Source: Candidatus Mediterraneibacter quadrami
GTDB lineage: Bacteria > Bacillota > Clostridia > Lachnospirales > Lachnospiraceae
Length of the DNA: 52,628 nucleotides
Direction of reading: 5' to 3'
Assembly: GCA_019120575.1 (NCBI GenBank)
Contig: DWUU01000054.1
Coordinates: 1 to 52,628 of the forward strand
A program made the translations under genes and the position numbers. Under the pieces are notes generated by a model. The model did not search any database. It worked only from the letters and a program-made list of their open reading frames with translations, and was not told the DNA's origin. Positions 33,848-42,563 of this stretch are shown one piece after another; the first letter of the stretch is position 1; every line of letters starts with the position of its first letter.

Positions 33848-34714
33848 ATGCTGAAGCGGATCAGACAGCAGTGGAAAACATACATGGGCGGCAGCCGGAT
33901 GGCGGCGGCCGGATGCATCGTACTCGCGGTCTGGATCCTGCTGGCGGTGACGGTGCCGCTTGTCAGTCCCTGGTCGTATTCCGCGCAGGATGCGCAGATC
34001 CGGAACCAGGGCGTTTCCCTGCTCCATTGGTTCGGGACGGACCGGTTCGGACGGGATCTGTTTACGAGAGTGTGGTACGGCGCCGGCATCAGCCTGACCG
34101 TAGGGATCGCCAGTGCACTGATAAATGGCGCCATCGGTGTGCTCTACGGTGCGGTGTCCGGTTTCGCAGGCCGGCATACGGATCTGATCCTGATGCGGAT
34201 CGCGGACATCATTTCTGCCATTCCGTCCATGCTCTATGTGATTCTGCTTACCCTGGTCATGGGTGCGGGGATCGGAAGTATGATCCTGGGGCTCTGCGTC
34301 GCAGGCTGGATCGGCATGGCGCGGATGGTCCGGGGAGAAATCCTGAAACTCAAAGAGATGGAATATGCTTACGCGGCCCGGATGGAAGGGATCCGTCCGT
34401 TGCGCATCCTGGCGCGGCATCTCCTGCCGAACGCGGCGGGGACGATCACCGTGAACCTGATCTTTCTCGTGCCCCAGGCGATCTTCACGGAAGCGTTCTT
34501 AAGCTTCCTGGGCGTTGGGATCGAGGCGCCGGCGGCCAGCCTGGGAACGATCATACAGGAGGCGAGGAGTCAGATGATGCTTTATCCGTATCAGATGGTC
34601 TTTCCGCTGCTGGTTCTCTGCGTGATGCTGCTCGCCCTGAATATGGCGGGTACAGCGGCTGAGCAGCGGGCAGGAGGCCGCATGGGGACTATGAGAGGAA
34701 GAGAAGACCGATGA
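33848..34714 (+). CDS. ABC transporter permease (DppC/NikC type)
   Basis: A 288-residue second permease. It shows the C-type permease opening (TM at about 18-40), HWFGTDRFGRDLFTRVWYGAGISL (in outline, 58-81), which is a hallmark of DppC/OppC proteins, and the EAA motif AARMEGIRPLRILARHLLPNAAGTI (in outline, 176-200). The C-terminal FLSFLGVGIEAPAASLGTII completes the family pattern. It pairs with the upstream permease and overlaps the ATPase gene by 4 bp. Confidence 0.92.
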   Translation: MLKRIRQQWKTYMGGSRMAAAGCIVLAVWILLAVTVPLVSPWSYSAQDAQIRNQGVSLLHWFGTDRFGRDLFTRVWYGAGISLTVGIASALINGAIGVLYGAVSGFAGRHTDLILMRIADIISAIPSMLYVILLTLVMGAGIGSMILGLCVAGWIGMARMVRGEILKLKEMEYAYAARMEGIRPLRILARHLLPNAAGTITVNLIFLVPQAIFTEAFLSFLGVGIEAPAASLGTIIQEARSQMMLYPYQMVFPLLVLCVMLLALNMAGTAAEQRAGGRMGTMRGREDR

Positions 34715-36540
34715 ATGTGCTGGAAGTAAAGAACCTGAGCGTGCAGTACCCGGGGGCGGAAGGCGCATCAGAGATCGTGAAGGATATCAGTTTTACAGTA
34801 GAAGAAGGCGGCATCACCGGGATCGTCGGCCAGTCCGGTTCCGGGAAAAGCACGGCTATGCTGGCGGTGATGGGGCTGCTGGACGGACGCGCGTCCGTGC
34901 AGTACGGGCAGATCACGGTGAAAGGGAAGGCGCCCGTACCGGGGCGGAATATTGCCATGATCTTTCAGGATTCATTAAGCTGCCTGAATCCGTCCGTGAA
35001 GATCGGGCGGCAGATCACGGAGACTGTCCGGATGCGGAAAGGCTGCGGCCGGAAAGAGGCGGCGGCCCGCGCAGAAGAGCTGCTGGAGACGGTCGGAATC
35101 CGCAATCCCGCACTTCGGATGCGGCAGTATCCCTTTGAACTGTCCGGCGGAATGCGTCAGCGGGTGGTGCTGGCCATCGCCCTGGCCTGTGAGCCGGACC
35201 TGATCATCGCGGATGAGCCGACCACGGCGCTGGATGCGGTGGTGCAGGCCCAGATCCTGCAGCTTCTGCGCCGGATCGTGCGGGAGACCGGAACCGCCCT
35301 CCTGCTGGTCAGCCACGATATGGGCGTGACGGCGGCCATGTGCCGGAATGTGTATGTGATGCACGGCGGCAGGATCATCGAAGAGGGAGCCGCAGAGGAT
35401 ATTTTCTATGACCCGTCGGAAGGATATACGAGGCAGCTTCTTAAGGATGCGAAAGGCGGCAGACTGCGGGAGAGGGAAAAAAGAAATGTGGATGATCCGG
35501 CAAACAGGGAAGATGCGCTGATCCGGATGGCGCATGTGACGAAAATATTTGATGCGGATGAAGGCATCAGGGACGTGTCTCTGGAGATCCGAAAAGGTGA
35601 GATTCTGGCTCTGGTCGGGGAGAGCGGAAGCGGCAAGACGACGGCGGCCCGGATCCTGACCGGCATGATCCGGGAAGATAAAGGCCGGCTTTATTACAGA
35701 GGACAGATCCTGCAGCGGGGGCGGAGAATGGATTCATTTGGCGGAAAAGTCCAGATGGTGTTCCAGGATCCCTATGCATCGCTGAACCCCTGCCTGACCG
35801 TGCGACAGGCGCTCTCAGAGGCGCTGGATGCGGCGGCGGGACTTGCCGGGCGTGGCGCGGTAGATGGGAGAACGGCCGGGCACCGTCTGACAGATCAGGA
35901 AAAAGAGGAGCGTATCCGGAAGATCCTTGCCCTGACCGGGCTGTCTTACAGCGATGCAGACCGGTATCCCCATGCCTTTTCCGGCGGGCAGCGTCAGCGC
36001 ATCGGCATTGCCCGGGCGCTGATCACAGAACCTGAAGTGCTGGTCTGTGATGAAGCGATTTCCTCGCTGGATGCGACCACGCGGGAACAGATCCTGGAAC
36101 TGATCTTCCGGGTCCAGAGAAAGATCGGGTTCGCCTGCCTGTTCATTTCCCACGATATGCATGTGGTGCGCAGGATCAGTGACCGGATCGCCGTGATGTA
36201 CGGCGGACAGATCGTGGAGACGGGAAGGACGAAAAAGGTCTGCTCCGATCCCTGGCATCCGTATACGAAGCTGCTTTTAGAGGCGGTTCCGGAGCCTGAT
36301 CCGGTCCGGGCAAAGAAGATAAAATCAGGCCCGGTAAAGGAGGCTGCCGGAACAGACCTGCCCGATGCGGCCGGGGGATGCTGTCCGTTCGCGGGACGCT
36401 GCGGATACGCCCTGGAGTGCTGCCGGCGGGAAAGGCCGGAGCAGTATGTATTCGGAGACAGGGGCGTGTCCTGCCTCCTTTATTCGGATGAACACAGCGG
36501 ACGCCGCAGCAGTGCGTACCGGATGACGTCCCAGATATAA
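34711..36540 (+). CDS. Fused two-domain ABC ATPase (DppD-DppF type)
   Basis: A 609-residue protein with two complete nucleotide-binding domains in one chain. Domain 1 (about 1-250): Walker A GQSGSGKST, signature LSGGMRQRV, Walker B LIIADEPTTALD. Domain 2 (about 268-530): Walker A GESGSGKTT, signature FSGGQRQRIGIAR, Walker B VLVCDEAISSLD. The C-terminal tail (about 555-600) contains several cysteines (CCPFAGRC, CCRRERP, SCLLYSD), typical of oligopeptide-transporter C-terminal domains. Most systems encode the two halves separately; the fusion is known in Clostridia. Confidence 0.93.
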   Translation: MNVLEVKNLSVQYPGAEGASEIVKDISFTVEEGGITGIVGQSGSGKSTAMLAVMGLLDGRASVQYGQITVKGKAPVPGRNIAMIFQDSLSCLNPSVKIGRQITETVRMRKGCGRKEAAARAEELLETVGIRNPALRMRQYPFELSGGMRQRVVLAIALACEPDLIIADEPTTALDAVVQAQILQLLRRIVRETGTALLLVSHDMGVTAAMCRNVYVMHGGRIIEEGAAEDIFYDPSEGYTRQLLKDAKGGRLREREKRNVDDPANREDALIRMAHVTKIFDADEGIRDVSLEIRKGEILALVGESGSGKTTAARILTGMIREDKGRLYYRGQILQRGRRMDSFGGKVQMVFQDPYASLNPCLTVRQALSEALDAAAGLAGRGAVDGRTAGHRLTDQEKEERIRKILALTGLSYSDADRYPHAFSGGQRQRIGIARALITEPEVLVCDEAISSLDATTREQILELIFRVQRKIGFACLFISHDMHVVRRISDRIAVMYGGQIVETGRTKKVCSDPWHPYTKLLLEAVPEPDPVRAKKIKSGPVKEAAGTDLPDAAGGCCPFAGRCGYALECCRRERPEQYVFGDRGVSCLLYSDEHSGRRSSAYRMTSQI

Positions 36541-36557
36541 GAAAAGGATACGATAAG

Positions 36558-38174
36558 ATGAAGAAACGGATTACAGCAGTATTTTTAATATTGGCCCTGG
36601 CCTGCGCCTGTGCGCTGCCGGGATGCGTGACGGCGGACCCGGCCGCGGAGAATGCAGGGGGGAAGGCCATCACGGTGGCGGTCAGCAGCGATACAGGCTC
36701 CATGGATCCGGCAGGGTCCATCGCCCTTACCTACCTTGCCTATTCGGTGAGCGCGCTGGACGAGCTGCTGACCTTTGATGAAGACGGGGAGATCGATTAC
36801 CGGGCGGCCGAGAGCTATGAGGTAAATGAGGATTCTACGGAATGGACCTTCCATCTGCGCGAGGATGCACGGTGGTCCGACGGCACCCCCGTGATGGCTG
36901 CGGATTTCCTGAATACGATCACCCGCGCCCTGAATCCTGAATCCGGGAGCGGCTATGCGAATTATCTGTTCCCTATTGAGAATGCGGAAGCCATCTACAA
37001 CGGAGAGGCAGAAGCGGACAGTCTGGGCGTGGAGACGCCCGATGACCATACCCTGATCTTTCATCTGACTGAACCCTGTGTTTATTTTCTGGATCTTTTG
37101 AGACTGCCCGTCTATACGCCGTCCTGCGCGGAGTATGCGGACTCCGCAGAGAGCGGATGGGACCGGGATCCCGGGACCAGCCTGGCAAACGGGCCGTTCT
37201 GTCTGGAAGAATATGTGCCGGACCAGTATTTTATCCTGGAGAAGAATGAATACTACTGGAATGCGGATGAAGTAAATCTTGACCGGATCACTTATCGCTT
37301 TTTTGACGATACCCAGGCCATGGCAAATGCCTATGAAGCCGGCGAGGTGGATGTGGCCACCTCTCTCTCTTCGACGGTCATGGAGATGTATGAGGGACAG
37401 GAAGATCTGTTTGTCACAGACCTGATCGCCACGCGATACATTTATATGAACCTGAACGTGGAGCCGCTTGGTGACGTCCGTGTACGGGAAGCCGTCAATC
37501 TGGCCATTAACCGGGAAGATCTGTGCACCATCGTGGGCAGCGATACGGAACCCGCCTATAACCTGGTGGCAAAATATATGAAAGACCGGAATACAGGCGG
37601 ATACTTTGTGGACGAGGCAGAGCAGCCTTTTGAGGAAAATGTGGAACGCGCCCGGGAGCTGCTGGCGGAGGCCGGCTATCCGGACGGGGAGGGATTCCCG
37701 GAGCTGACGTATAAATACCCGACGCTTGAGATGGATTCCGTCACCGCCCAGGTGATCCAGGAGCAGCTGAAGAACAATCTGGGCATCACGATCCGTCTGG
37801 AAGCCCAGGAACTGCAGGCCAATTATTCGTCGCGGCATGCGGGGGACTTTGATCTCTGCCGGATGAACTGGACGGCGGATTTTGCCGATCCTTATACCTA
37901 TCTCTCCATGCTCATGTCCAACAGCACCTATAACTGCAGCGGTATCTGCGATCCGCAGTATGATGAGCTGGTGGCGCAGTCCGGTTCGGAGTCTGATCCG
38001 GCGGCGCGGGCGGATCTGATGCACCGGGCAGAGCAGCTGGCGGTGGGAGAACAGTTTTACATTATTCCCCTCTATGCCATGAAGAGCGTGAACCTGGTGA
38101 ATCCGGAGGTGACGGGGATCCGTCAGATCCCGGCCAGCGGGTCACTGGAATACCGGTATGCGGATATCGGATAA
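36558..38174 (+). CDS. ABC substrate-binding lipoprotein (family 5, peptide/nickel)
   Basis: A 538-residue family-5 solute-binding protein. The signal peptide KKRITAVFLILALACACALPGC ends in a lipobox LPGC (Cys near residue 23), so it is membrane anchored. Features: SSDTGSMDPAGSIA (about 40-53), a WTFHLREDARWSDGTPVMAADF block (about 96-117) that is the family signature, NREDLCTIVG and QYDELVAQSG near the end. The partner permeases and fused ATPase are directly upstream. Peptides are the most likely ligand; nickel or a cobalamin precursor cannot be excluded. Confidence 0.92.
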   Translation: MKKRITAVFLILALACACALPGCVTADPAAENAGGKAITVAVSSDTGSMDPAGSIALTYLAYSVSALDELLTFDEDGEIDYRAAESYEVNEDSTEWTFHLREDARWSDGTPVMAADFLNTITRALNPESGSGYANYLFPIENAEAIYNGEAEADSLGVETPDDHTLIFHLTEPCVYFLDLLRLPVYTPSCAEYADSAESGWDRDPGTSLANGPFCLEEYVPDQYFILEKNEYYWNADEVNLDRITYRFFDDTQAMANAYEAGEVDVATSLSSTVMEMYEGQEDLFVTDLIATRYIYMNLNVEPLGDVRVREAVNLAINREDLCTIVGSDTEPAYNLVAKYMKDRNTGGYFVDEAEQPFEENVERARELLAEAGYPDGEGFPELTYKYPTLEMDSVTAQVIQEQLKNNLGITIRLEAQELQANYSSRHAGDFDLCRMNWTADFADPYTYLSMLMSNSTYNCSGICDPQYDELVAQSGSESDPAARADLMHRAEQLAVGEQFYIIPLYAMKSVNLVNPEVTGIRQIPASGSLEYRYADIG

Positions 38175-38189
38175 AAAGGGAGAAGAGAG

Positions 38190-38963
38190 ATGGATGACAA
38201 ATCAATCGTAGAGATGGCGGTCCTGGCGGGCGAGATCATGCTGCGAAGCGGCGCGGAGACGTACCGCGTGGAAGATACGATGAAGCATATCCTGAACACC
38301 ACCGGTACGGCCGAGGCGGAGGCGCTTGTCATGTTGACGAGCATCATGGTCACGGTCAGCCGTCCCGGGGAGGATACCGTCACCGTCATGCGGCGCGTAT
38401 ATGACCGGGGAACCAATATGCACCGCATCGTTGAGATCAATGAGATCTCGAGAAAATACTGTGAGGGCGAACTGTCCGCTGAAGAAACTTGGGAGAAACT
38501 GAAAAATATCAAAGGAAAGCAATATACAACGTGGATGTATAATCTTGCCACCGTCATGGTGCCGGCCGGCTTTGCCCCGCTGTTCGGCGGCGGACCTGCG
38601 GAGGTTGTCTCCGCCGCAGCCGCAGGTGTGATCCTGGCGGTCCTGATGACCATCGGAAAACGGATCCGGCTGGGCGGATTCGTCCTCAACGTGCTGTGCG
38701 CGGCGGGCGTTGCGGCAGCGGCAGCCGTGCTGAAGGTGACGGAGCCGGTCGTAAATATGGATACGGTCATCATCAGCAGCATTATGCCGATGGTGCCCGG
38801 CGTGGCGATCACCAACGCCATCCGGGATACGCTCCGGGGCGATTACATTTCCGGAGGGGCGAGGGCGCTGGAAGCGTTCGTGACGGCTGCGGCTGTGGCC
38901 ATCGGCGTCGGCGCGGGCATTGCCTCTGTAAATATCCTGTGGCAGGGAGGTGTGCTGCTGTGA
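38190..38963 (+). CDS. ThrE-type threonine/serine exporter, N-terminal half (DUF1212)
   Basis: A 257-residue subunit with the DUF1212 N-terminal domain: VEMAVLAGEIMLRSGAETYRVEDTM in outline (about 5-30), VMLTSIMVTVSRPGE (about 47-61), VYDRGTNMHRIVEINEISR (about 71-89). Membrane helices occupy the C-terminal half from about residue 115. In many Firmicutes ThrE is split into this half and a small DUF3815 half, which is the next gene. Threonine/serine export is the family function in Corynebacterium; the substrate here is inferred. Confidence 0.88.
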   Translation: MDDKSIVEMAVLAGEIMLRSGAETYRVEDTMKHILNTTGTAEAEALVMLTSIMVTVSRPGEDTVTVMRRVYDRGTNMHRIVEINEISRKYCEGELSAEETWEKLKNIKGKQYTTWMYNLATVMVPAGFAPLFGGGPAEVVSAAAAGVILAVLMTIGKRIRLGGFVLNVLCAAGVAAAAAVLKVTEPVVNMDTVIISSIMPMVPGVAITNAIRDTLRGDYISGGARALEAFVTAAAVAIGVGAGIASVNILWQGGVLL

Positions 38964-39418
38964 CGGAACTTATATTTGCAGTTTTCGGAAGTTTTATTGC
39001 CATCATCGGTTTCGCGGTGCTGGTGGAGACCCCGCGGAAATATGTGCTTCAGGCCGGTATTGCCGGAGCCTGCGGAGGCGGCGTCTATTTCTTCAGTTCG
39101 CAGTGCGGCCTGGACGTGGTGACGGCCAGCTTTCTTTCAGCCCTGGCCATTTCCCTGCTGGCGCACGTTTTTGCAAGGAGCTTCAAGGCGCCGGTCACGG
39201 TGTTCCTGATCGCGGGGATCCTGCCCACAGTGCCGGGCGCCGGGATGTACCGGACGGTGTATTACATTATTGCGGACGACCGGACCCATGCGGCTTATTA
39301 TCTGGTACAGACGCTGGAGATCGCGGGCGTGATCGCACTGGCGATCTTTATCATGGACGCGCTGTTCCGGCTGCGGCCGCGTAAGGAGATCAGCAGGCCG
39401 GGGGTGAGCGGACGATGA
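38960..39418 (+). CDS. ThrE-type exporter, C-terminal half (DUF3815)
   Basis: A 152-residue membrane protein, the DUF3815 partner of the upstream gene. Five hydrophobic segments with FGSFIAIIGFAVLVETPRKYVLQAG (in outline, about 9-33), a SFLSALAISLLAHVFAR segment and the FLIAGILPTVPGAGMYRTVYY block (about 92-112), the second-half signature. The start is GTG 38960, overlapping the previous stop, with AGGGAGG 9 nt upstream. It overlaps the CobU-like gene by 4 bp, so it is transcribed into the second cobalamin block. Confidence 0.85.
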   Translation: MTELIFAVFGSFIAIIGFAVLVETPRKYVLQAGIAGACGGGVYFFSSQCGLDVVTASFLSALAISLLAHVFARSFKAPVTVFLIAGILPTVPGAGMYRTVYYIIADDRTHAAYYLVQTLEIAGVIALAIFIMDALFRLRPRKEISRPGVSGR

Positions 39419-40437
39419 TGGAACTTGTAACAGGCGGAAGCGGCAGCGGAAAATCCGCTTATGCAGAGGAACGGATCTGTACGCTCCACCGGAGACTGTG
39501 TAAAGAGAGAAATACAGAAATTCCGCTGTACTATATCGCGGATATGATCCCGTACGGGCGGGAGACGGAGCAGAAGATCGGGAAACACCGGCAGCAGCGC
39601 GCGGGAAAAGGATTTGCCACGCTGGAATGGTATGTGGACCTGCCGGGGAAGCTTTCCGGCGCTGAAACGGAAGGAGCTGCGCAGGCGGGATCAGAGGATC
39701 TTTCCGGAGCCTGTGTGCTTCTGGAATGTGTCTCCAACCTGACGGCCAATGAGATGTACGAACCCGGCGGGGCAGGCGCCTATACAGTGGAGCGCATCAC
39801 GGAAGGCGTGCGGATGCTGCGGGAGCGGTGCGCGCATCTCGTGGTTGTTACAAACGATGTGTTCCGGGAGAGCGTGCCGGATTCGGACGAGATGGCGCAG
39901 TATAAGAAGAATCTGGGCGAGGTCAACCGGGCGCTTGCACAGATGGCGGACCGGGTGACGGAAGTCGTCTTCGGCCGGACGGTCTGTGTAAAAGGTGAAG
40001 AGGCCGGAAAGACAGTCCGGGCGGCAGATGAAGGAGCGGATGCAGGAATGATTCTGATCACAGGCGGTGCATATCAGGGAAAGCTTGAATATGCAAAAGA
40101 AAAATATGAGTTTACAAAATGGACGGACGGCGCGGTATGTGAGACGGATGAGATCCATTCCTGCCGTGTGCTGGATCATTTTCATCTGTTTATCCGCCGG
40201 TGGCTGCAGACGGGAAAGACGCAGGAAGAACTGATCCGGCTGCTTTTTGAGCAGGATGAGGATCAGCAGGAGGAGAAGCGGATCATCATCTGTGACGAGA
40301 CCGGGTGCGGGCTGGTGCCGGTCGACGCCTTCGAGCGGGAATACCGGGAGACGGCCGGACGGATCTGTACGGCGCTTGCGGAACATGCGGATGAAGTATA
40401 CCGTGTGGTCTGCGGAATCGGGATGAGAATAAAATAA
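39415..40437 (+). CDS. Tandem CobU-like adenosylcobinamide kinase/guanylyltransferase protein
   Basis: A 340-residue protein made of two CobU-like halves. N-terminal half (about 1-195): P-loop TGGSGSGKSAYAE (about 6-18), YIADMIPYGRETEQKIGKHRQQR (in outline, 40-62), LLECVSNLTANEM and VVTNDVFRESVPDSDEMAQYKKNLGEVNRALA (in outline). C-terminal half (about 213-340): a second loop ILITGGAYQGKLEYAKEKY with the P-loop serine-lysine part degenerate (AYQGKLEY), then VICDETGCGLVP-like IIICDETGCGLVPVD and EYRETAGRICTALAEHADEVYRVVCG, the normal CobU C-terminus. Normal CobU is about 180 residues. The second half may be catalytic in nucleotidyl transfer or inactive. Confidence 0.75.
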   Translation: MMELVTGGSGSGKSAYAEERICTLHRRLCKERNTEIPLYYIADMIPYGRETEQKIGKHRQQRAGKGFATLEWYVDLPGKLSGAETEGAAQAGSEDLSGACVLLECVSNLTANEMYEPGGAGAYTVERITEGVRMLRERCAHLVVVTNDVFRESVPDSDEMAQYKKNLGEVNRALAQMADRVTEVVFGRTVCVKGEEAGKTVRAADEGADAGMILITGGAYQGKLEYAKEKYEFTKWTDGAVCETDEIHSCRVLDHFHLFIRRWLQTGKTQEELIRLLFEQDEDQQEEKRIIICDETGCGLVPVDAFEREYRETAGRICTALAEHADEVYRVVCGIGMRIK

Positions 40438-40452
40438 AGGAGCGTATCAGAT

Positions 40453-41088
40453 ATGCTGAATGAACTGGAACAGGTAAAGCCTGCGGACATTGAAAAGAGA
40501 AGTTTTGAGATTATTACGGAAGAACTTGGCGACAAGATCATGATGCCGGGGACGGAACCGATCGTTAAGCGATGCATCCACACAAGCGCGGATTTTGACT
40601 ATGCGGACAATCTGGTCTTTTCCGGCCAGGCGGTGGCGAAAGCGCTGGCGGCGATCCGCGGCGGCGCGTTCATCGTGACGGACACCCAGATGGCAAAAGC
40701 CGGGATCAACAAGAAACGGCTGGCGCAGTACGGCGGAGAAGTACTCTGCTTCATGTCTGACGAGGATGTGGCGCGGACAGCAAAGGAGAACGGAACAACG
40801 CGGGCGGCGGCCTGCATGGATAAGGCGGCGGATCTGTACGGAGACCGGAAGCTGATCTTTGCAGTCGGAAATGCGCCGACAGCGCTGGTACGGCTCTATG
40901 AACTGATCCGGGAGGGGAAGATCCGTCCGGAGCTCATCATCGCCGTGCCGGTGGGATTTGTCAACGTGGTCCAGTCGAAGGAGCTGATTCTGACGCTTCA
41001 GGATATCCCGCATATCGTGGCCAGGGGAAGAAAAGGCGGCAGCAATATCGCGGCATGCATCTGCAATGCGCTTCTGTACATGCTGTGA
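40453..41088 (+). CDS. cbiC: Precorrin-8X / cobalt-precorrin-8 methylmutase
   Basis: A 211-residue CbiC/CobH enzyme that moves the methyl group from C-11 to C-12 to make (cobalt-)cobyrinate. Family marks: PADIEKRSFEIITEELG (about 10-26), VKRCIHTSADFDYADNLVFS (about 38-57) with the catalytic His in RCIHT, the AALA/GGAFIVTDTQMAKAGI region (about 71-86), GNAPTALVRLYELI (about 141-154) and PVGFVNVVQSKELI (about 167-180). The ribosome site AAAGGAG precedes ATG 40453. Confidence 0.94.
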   Translation: MLNELEQVKPADIEKRSFEIITEELGDKIMMPGTEPIVKRCIHTSADFDYADNLVFSGQAVAKALAAIRGGAFIVTDTQMAKAGINKKRLAQYGGEVLCFMSDEDVARTAKENGTTRAAACMDKAADLYGDRKLIFAVGNAPTALVRLYELIREGKIRPELIIAVPVGFVNVVQSKELILTLQDIPHIVARGRKGGSNIAACICNALLYML

Positions 41089-41133
41089 CCGCCGGACGGT
41101 TCATTATTATGGATGTGGAAAGGGTGACATGAA

Positions 41134-41607
41134 ATGGAGAAAACATATTTTCCGATGTTCATCGATCTGACCGGGAAGAAGATCCTGGTCGCGGGCGGCG
41201 GCGCCATCGCCCTGCGGCGCGTGCGGACGCTGCTCCGATTCGGGGCGGATATCCAGGTGACCGCGCCGGAATTGTGTGAAGAGATGGAACGCCTTGAAAA
41301 AGAGAAAAAGATCACGGCAAAGCACAGGGAATATCGAAGCGGTGACATAGACGGGATGCAGATCGTGCTGGCTGCGACGGATGACCGGGCGGTGAACCGC
41401 AGGATCCGGGAGGACTGTCAGAGCGCCGGGATCATGGTCAACGTGGCGGATGACAGAAGCCTCTGCGACTTCTATTTCCCGTCTGTGGTTATGACAGAAG
41501 ACGCAGTGATCGGGATCAGCGGAGACGGCAGCGACCACGCAGGGGTAAAAGAGGCGCGCAGGCGGATCGAGAAAGCCTGCAAAGCGGAGAAAGATTCACT
41601 TTACTGA
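41134..41607 (+). CDS. Precorrin-2 dehydrogenase / sirohydrochlorin ferrochelatase-type protein
   Basis: A 157-residue stand-alone version of the CysG N-terminal domain (Met8/SirC group), which oxidises precorrin-2 to sirohydrochlorin with NAD. FPMFIDLTGKKILVAGGGAIALRRV (about 6-30) is the Rossmann opening, followed by VLAATDDRAVNRRIREDC (about 78-95), VADDRSLCDFYFPSVV (about 103-118) and ISGDGSDHAGVKEARRRIE (about 129-147). The dimerisation domain of full-length CysG is absent. It follows cbiC by 45 bp and uses precorrin-2 from the CobA-HemD fusion. Confidence 0.88.
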   Translation: MEKTYFPMFIDLTGKKILVAGGGAIALRRVRTLLRFGADIQVTAPELCEEMERLEKEKKITAKHREYRSGDIDGMQIVLAATDDRAVNRRIREDCQSAGIMVNVADDRSLCDFYFPSVVMTEDAVIGISGDGSDHAGVKEARRRIEKACKAEKDSLY

Positions 41608-41659
41608 CCGGAATGGTGAATTGTAAAAGGATGGAAACAGAGAAAGGATTTAACAGATT

Positions 41660-41991
41660 ATGGAAATAAAACAGCTGGAGATCGCAAAGACGATCCCCTT
41701 TGCGGATACGAACCGGAATCTGAAGCGCTTTATCGTTCCTGATGAAAACCGTGGAAACGGAAGCCTCTGGCAGCTGCTCATGGGCGGCTCGGGGAGTCGG
41801 AAAATATTTTCGAATATCTGATCTGCGCCGTCTGCCCGGTGAGCGGGGACTATGAGCCGGGAGAGGCGGAGTGCGGGTTCCTGTTTCCGGCCTACTCGGA
41901 CGGTGGCGCACTGATGAACTGTGTTGATATTCACCAGGCGGATGAGAGACATCCACATGAGGAACTGGAGAATATCCTGCTGGGGAAATAA
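41660..41991 (+). pseudogene. Fragment of a DUF4317 gene with frameshift
   Basis: From ATG 41660 one frame reads QLEIAKTIPFADTNRNLKRF to SLWQLLMG and then ends at 41820. In a second frame, from about 41795, it reads ESENIFEYLICAVCPV and continues GFLFPAYSDGGALMNCVD to a stop at 41989-41991. These pieces match the central part of DUF4317, usually about 420 residues. The N-terminus and C-terminus are missing and a frameshift lies near 41790. No role is expected. Identified by recalled family pattern. Confidence 0.5.
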
Positions 41992-42059
41992 GAATGAGAC
42001 AGGCGGTGCAGCAGTGCTGCGCCGCCTGTCTCATTTATGTGTATCAGTATCGGTTCATT

Positions 42060-42563
42060 CTAAGCATCATTGTCCGGGATCAGTTCCAGCAGTTTCCGGG
42101 CTGCCTCTGCCGGAAAATCATCTGCCGGCGGATTCTCCGCCCATTCATGCAGCAGCGCATGGGTGTTGCCGCTCTGGGGGAGCATGTATCCTGATTCGCG
42201 GAGCAGGTCTTCGTTTACCAGCCGGACCGATCTTGCCACAGCGGTCATGAGCCGGTAAAGGGCATCCTCATCTGTGGATGCGGCGATCTGCGCGGCTGTT
42301 TTTTCCTGTGCCGCTTTATTCTTTATCATCCGGTAAGATTCTGTGAGAACAGGATCTTCTTTTTTCTGCTGAGGCGGATATTCAAGCGGGACCATGGAGA
42401 TCGCACCGCCGGGACAGGCGTCGGCACAGTCACCGCAGCCGGTGCATCTGCTGATGTCAATGATACTGTCCTCGGTGTCCGTGGCGCCTGTCGGGCAGAC
42501 ATACAGACAGAGACAGTCTTTGGTGCACAGCCTCAGGTTGCGAACAGCGATCTTTGTTTTCAT
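42060..42563 (-). CDS. Two-cluster 4Fe-4S ferredoxin-domain protein
   Basis: A 167-residue protein. The N-terminal 60 residues hold two cysteine sets, [12 protein letters not shown] (about 13-24) and [12 protein letters not shown] (about 40-51), consistent with two [4Fe-4S] clusters, although the first set has an atypical spacing. The remaining 110 residues are helical and unrelated to any family I recognise. It overlaps the rubredoxin-domain gene by 4 bp, so the two proteins are probably electron-transfer partners in oxidative-stress defence. Confidence 0.85.
   Translation of the reverse strand: MKTKIAVRNLRLCTKDCLCLYVCPTGATDTEDSIIDISRCTGCGDCADACPGGAISMVPLEYPPQQKKEDPVLTESYRMIKNKAAQEKTAAQIAASTDEDALYRLMTAVARSVRLVNEDLLRESGYMLPQSGNTHALLHEWAENPPADDFPAEAARKLLELIPDNDA

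Noticed and set aside
36585-38024. 479-codon open frame on the minus strand
   Set aside because: Antisense of the binding-protein gene, which has a signal peptide and family motifs; the opposite frame is an effect of codon composition.
32896-38174. Calling the ABC importer a nickel (nikABCDE) system
   Set aside because: The binding protein and permeases show only the general peptide/nickel family pattern; no nickel-specific residues or NikR site were seen, so no gene symbols were given.
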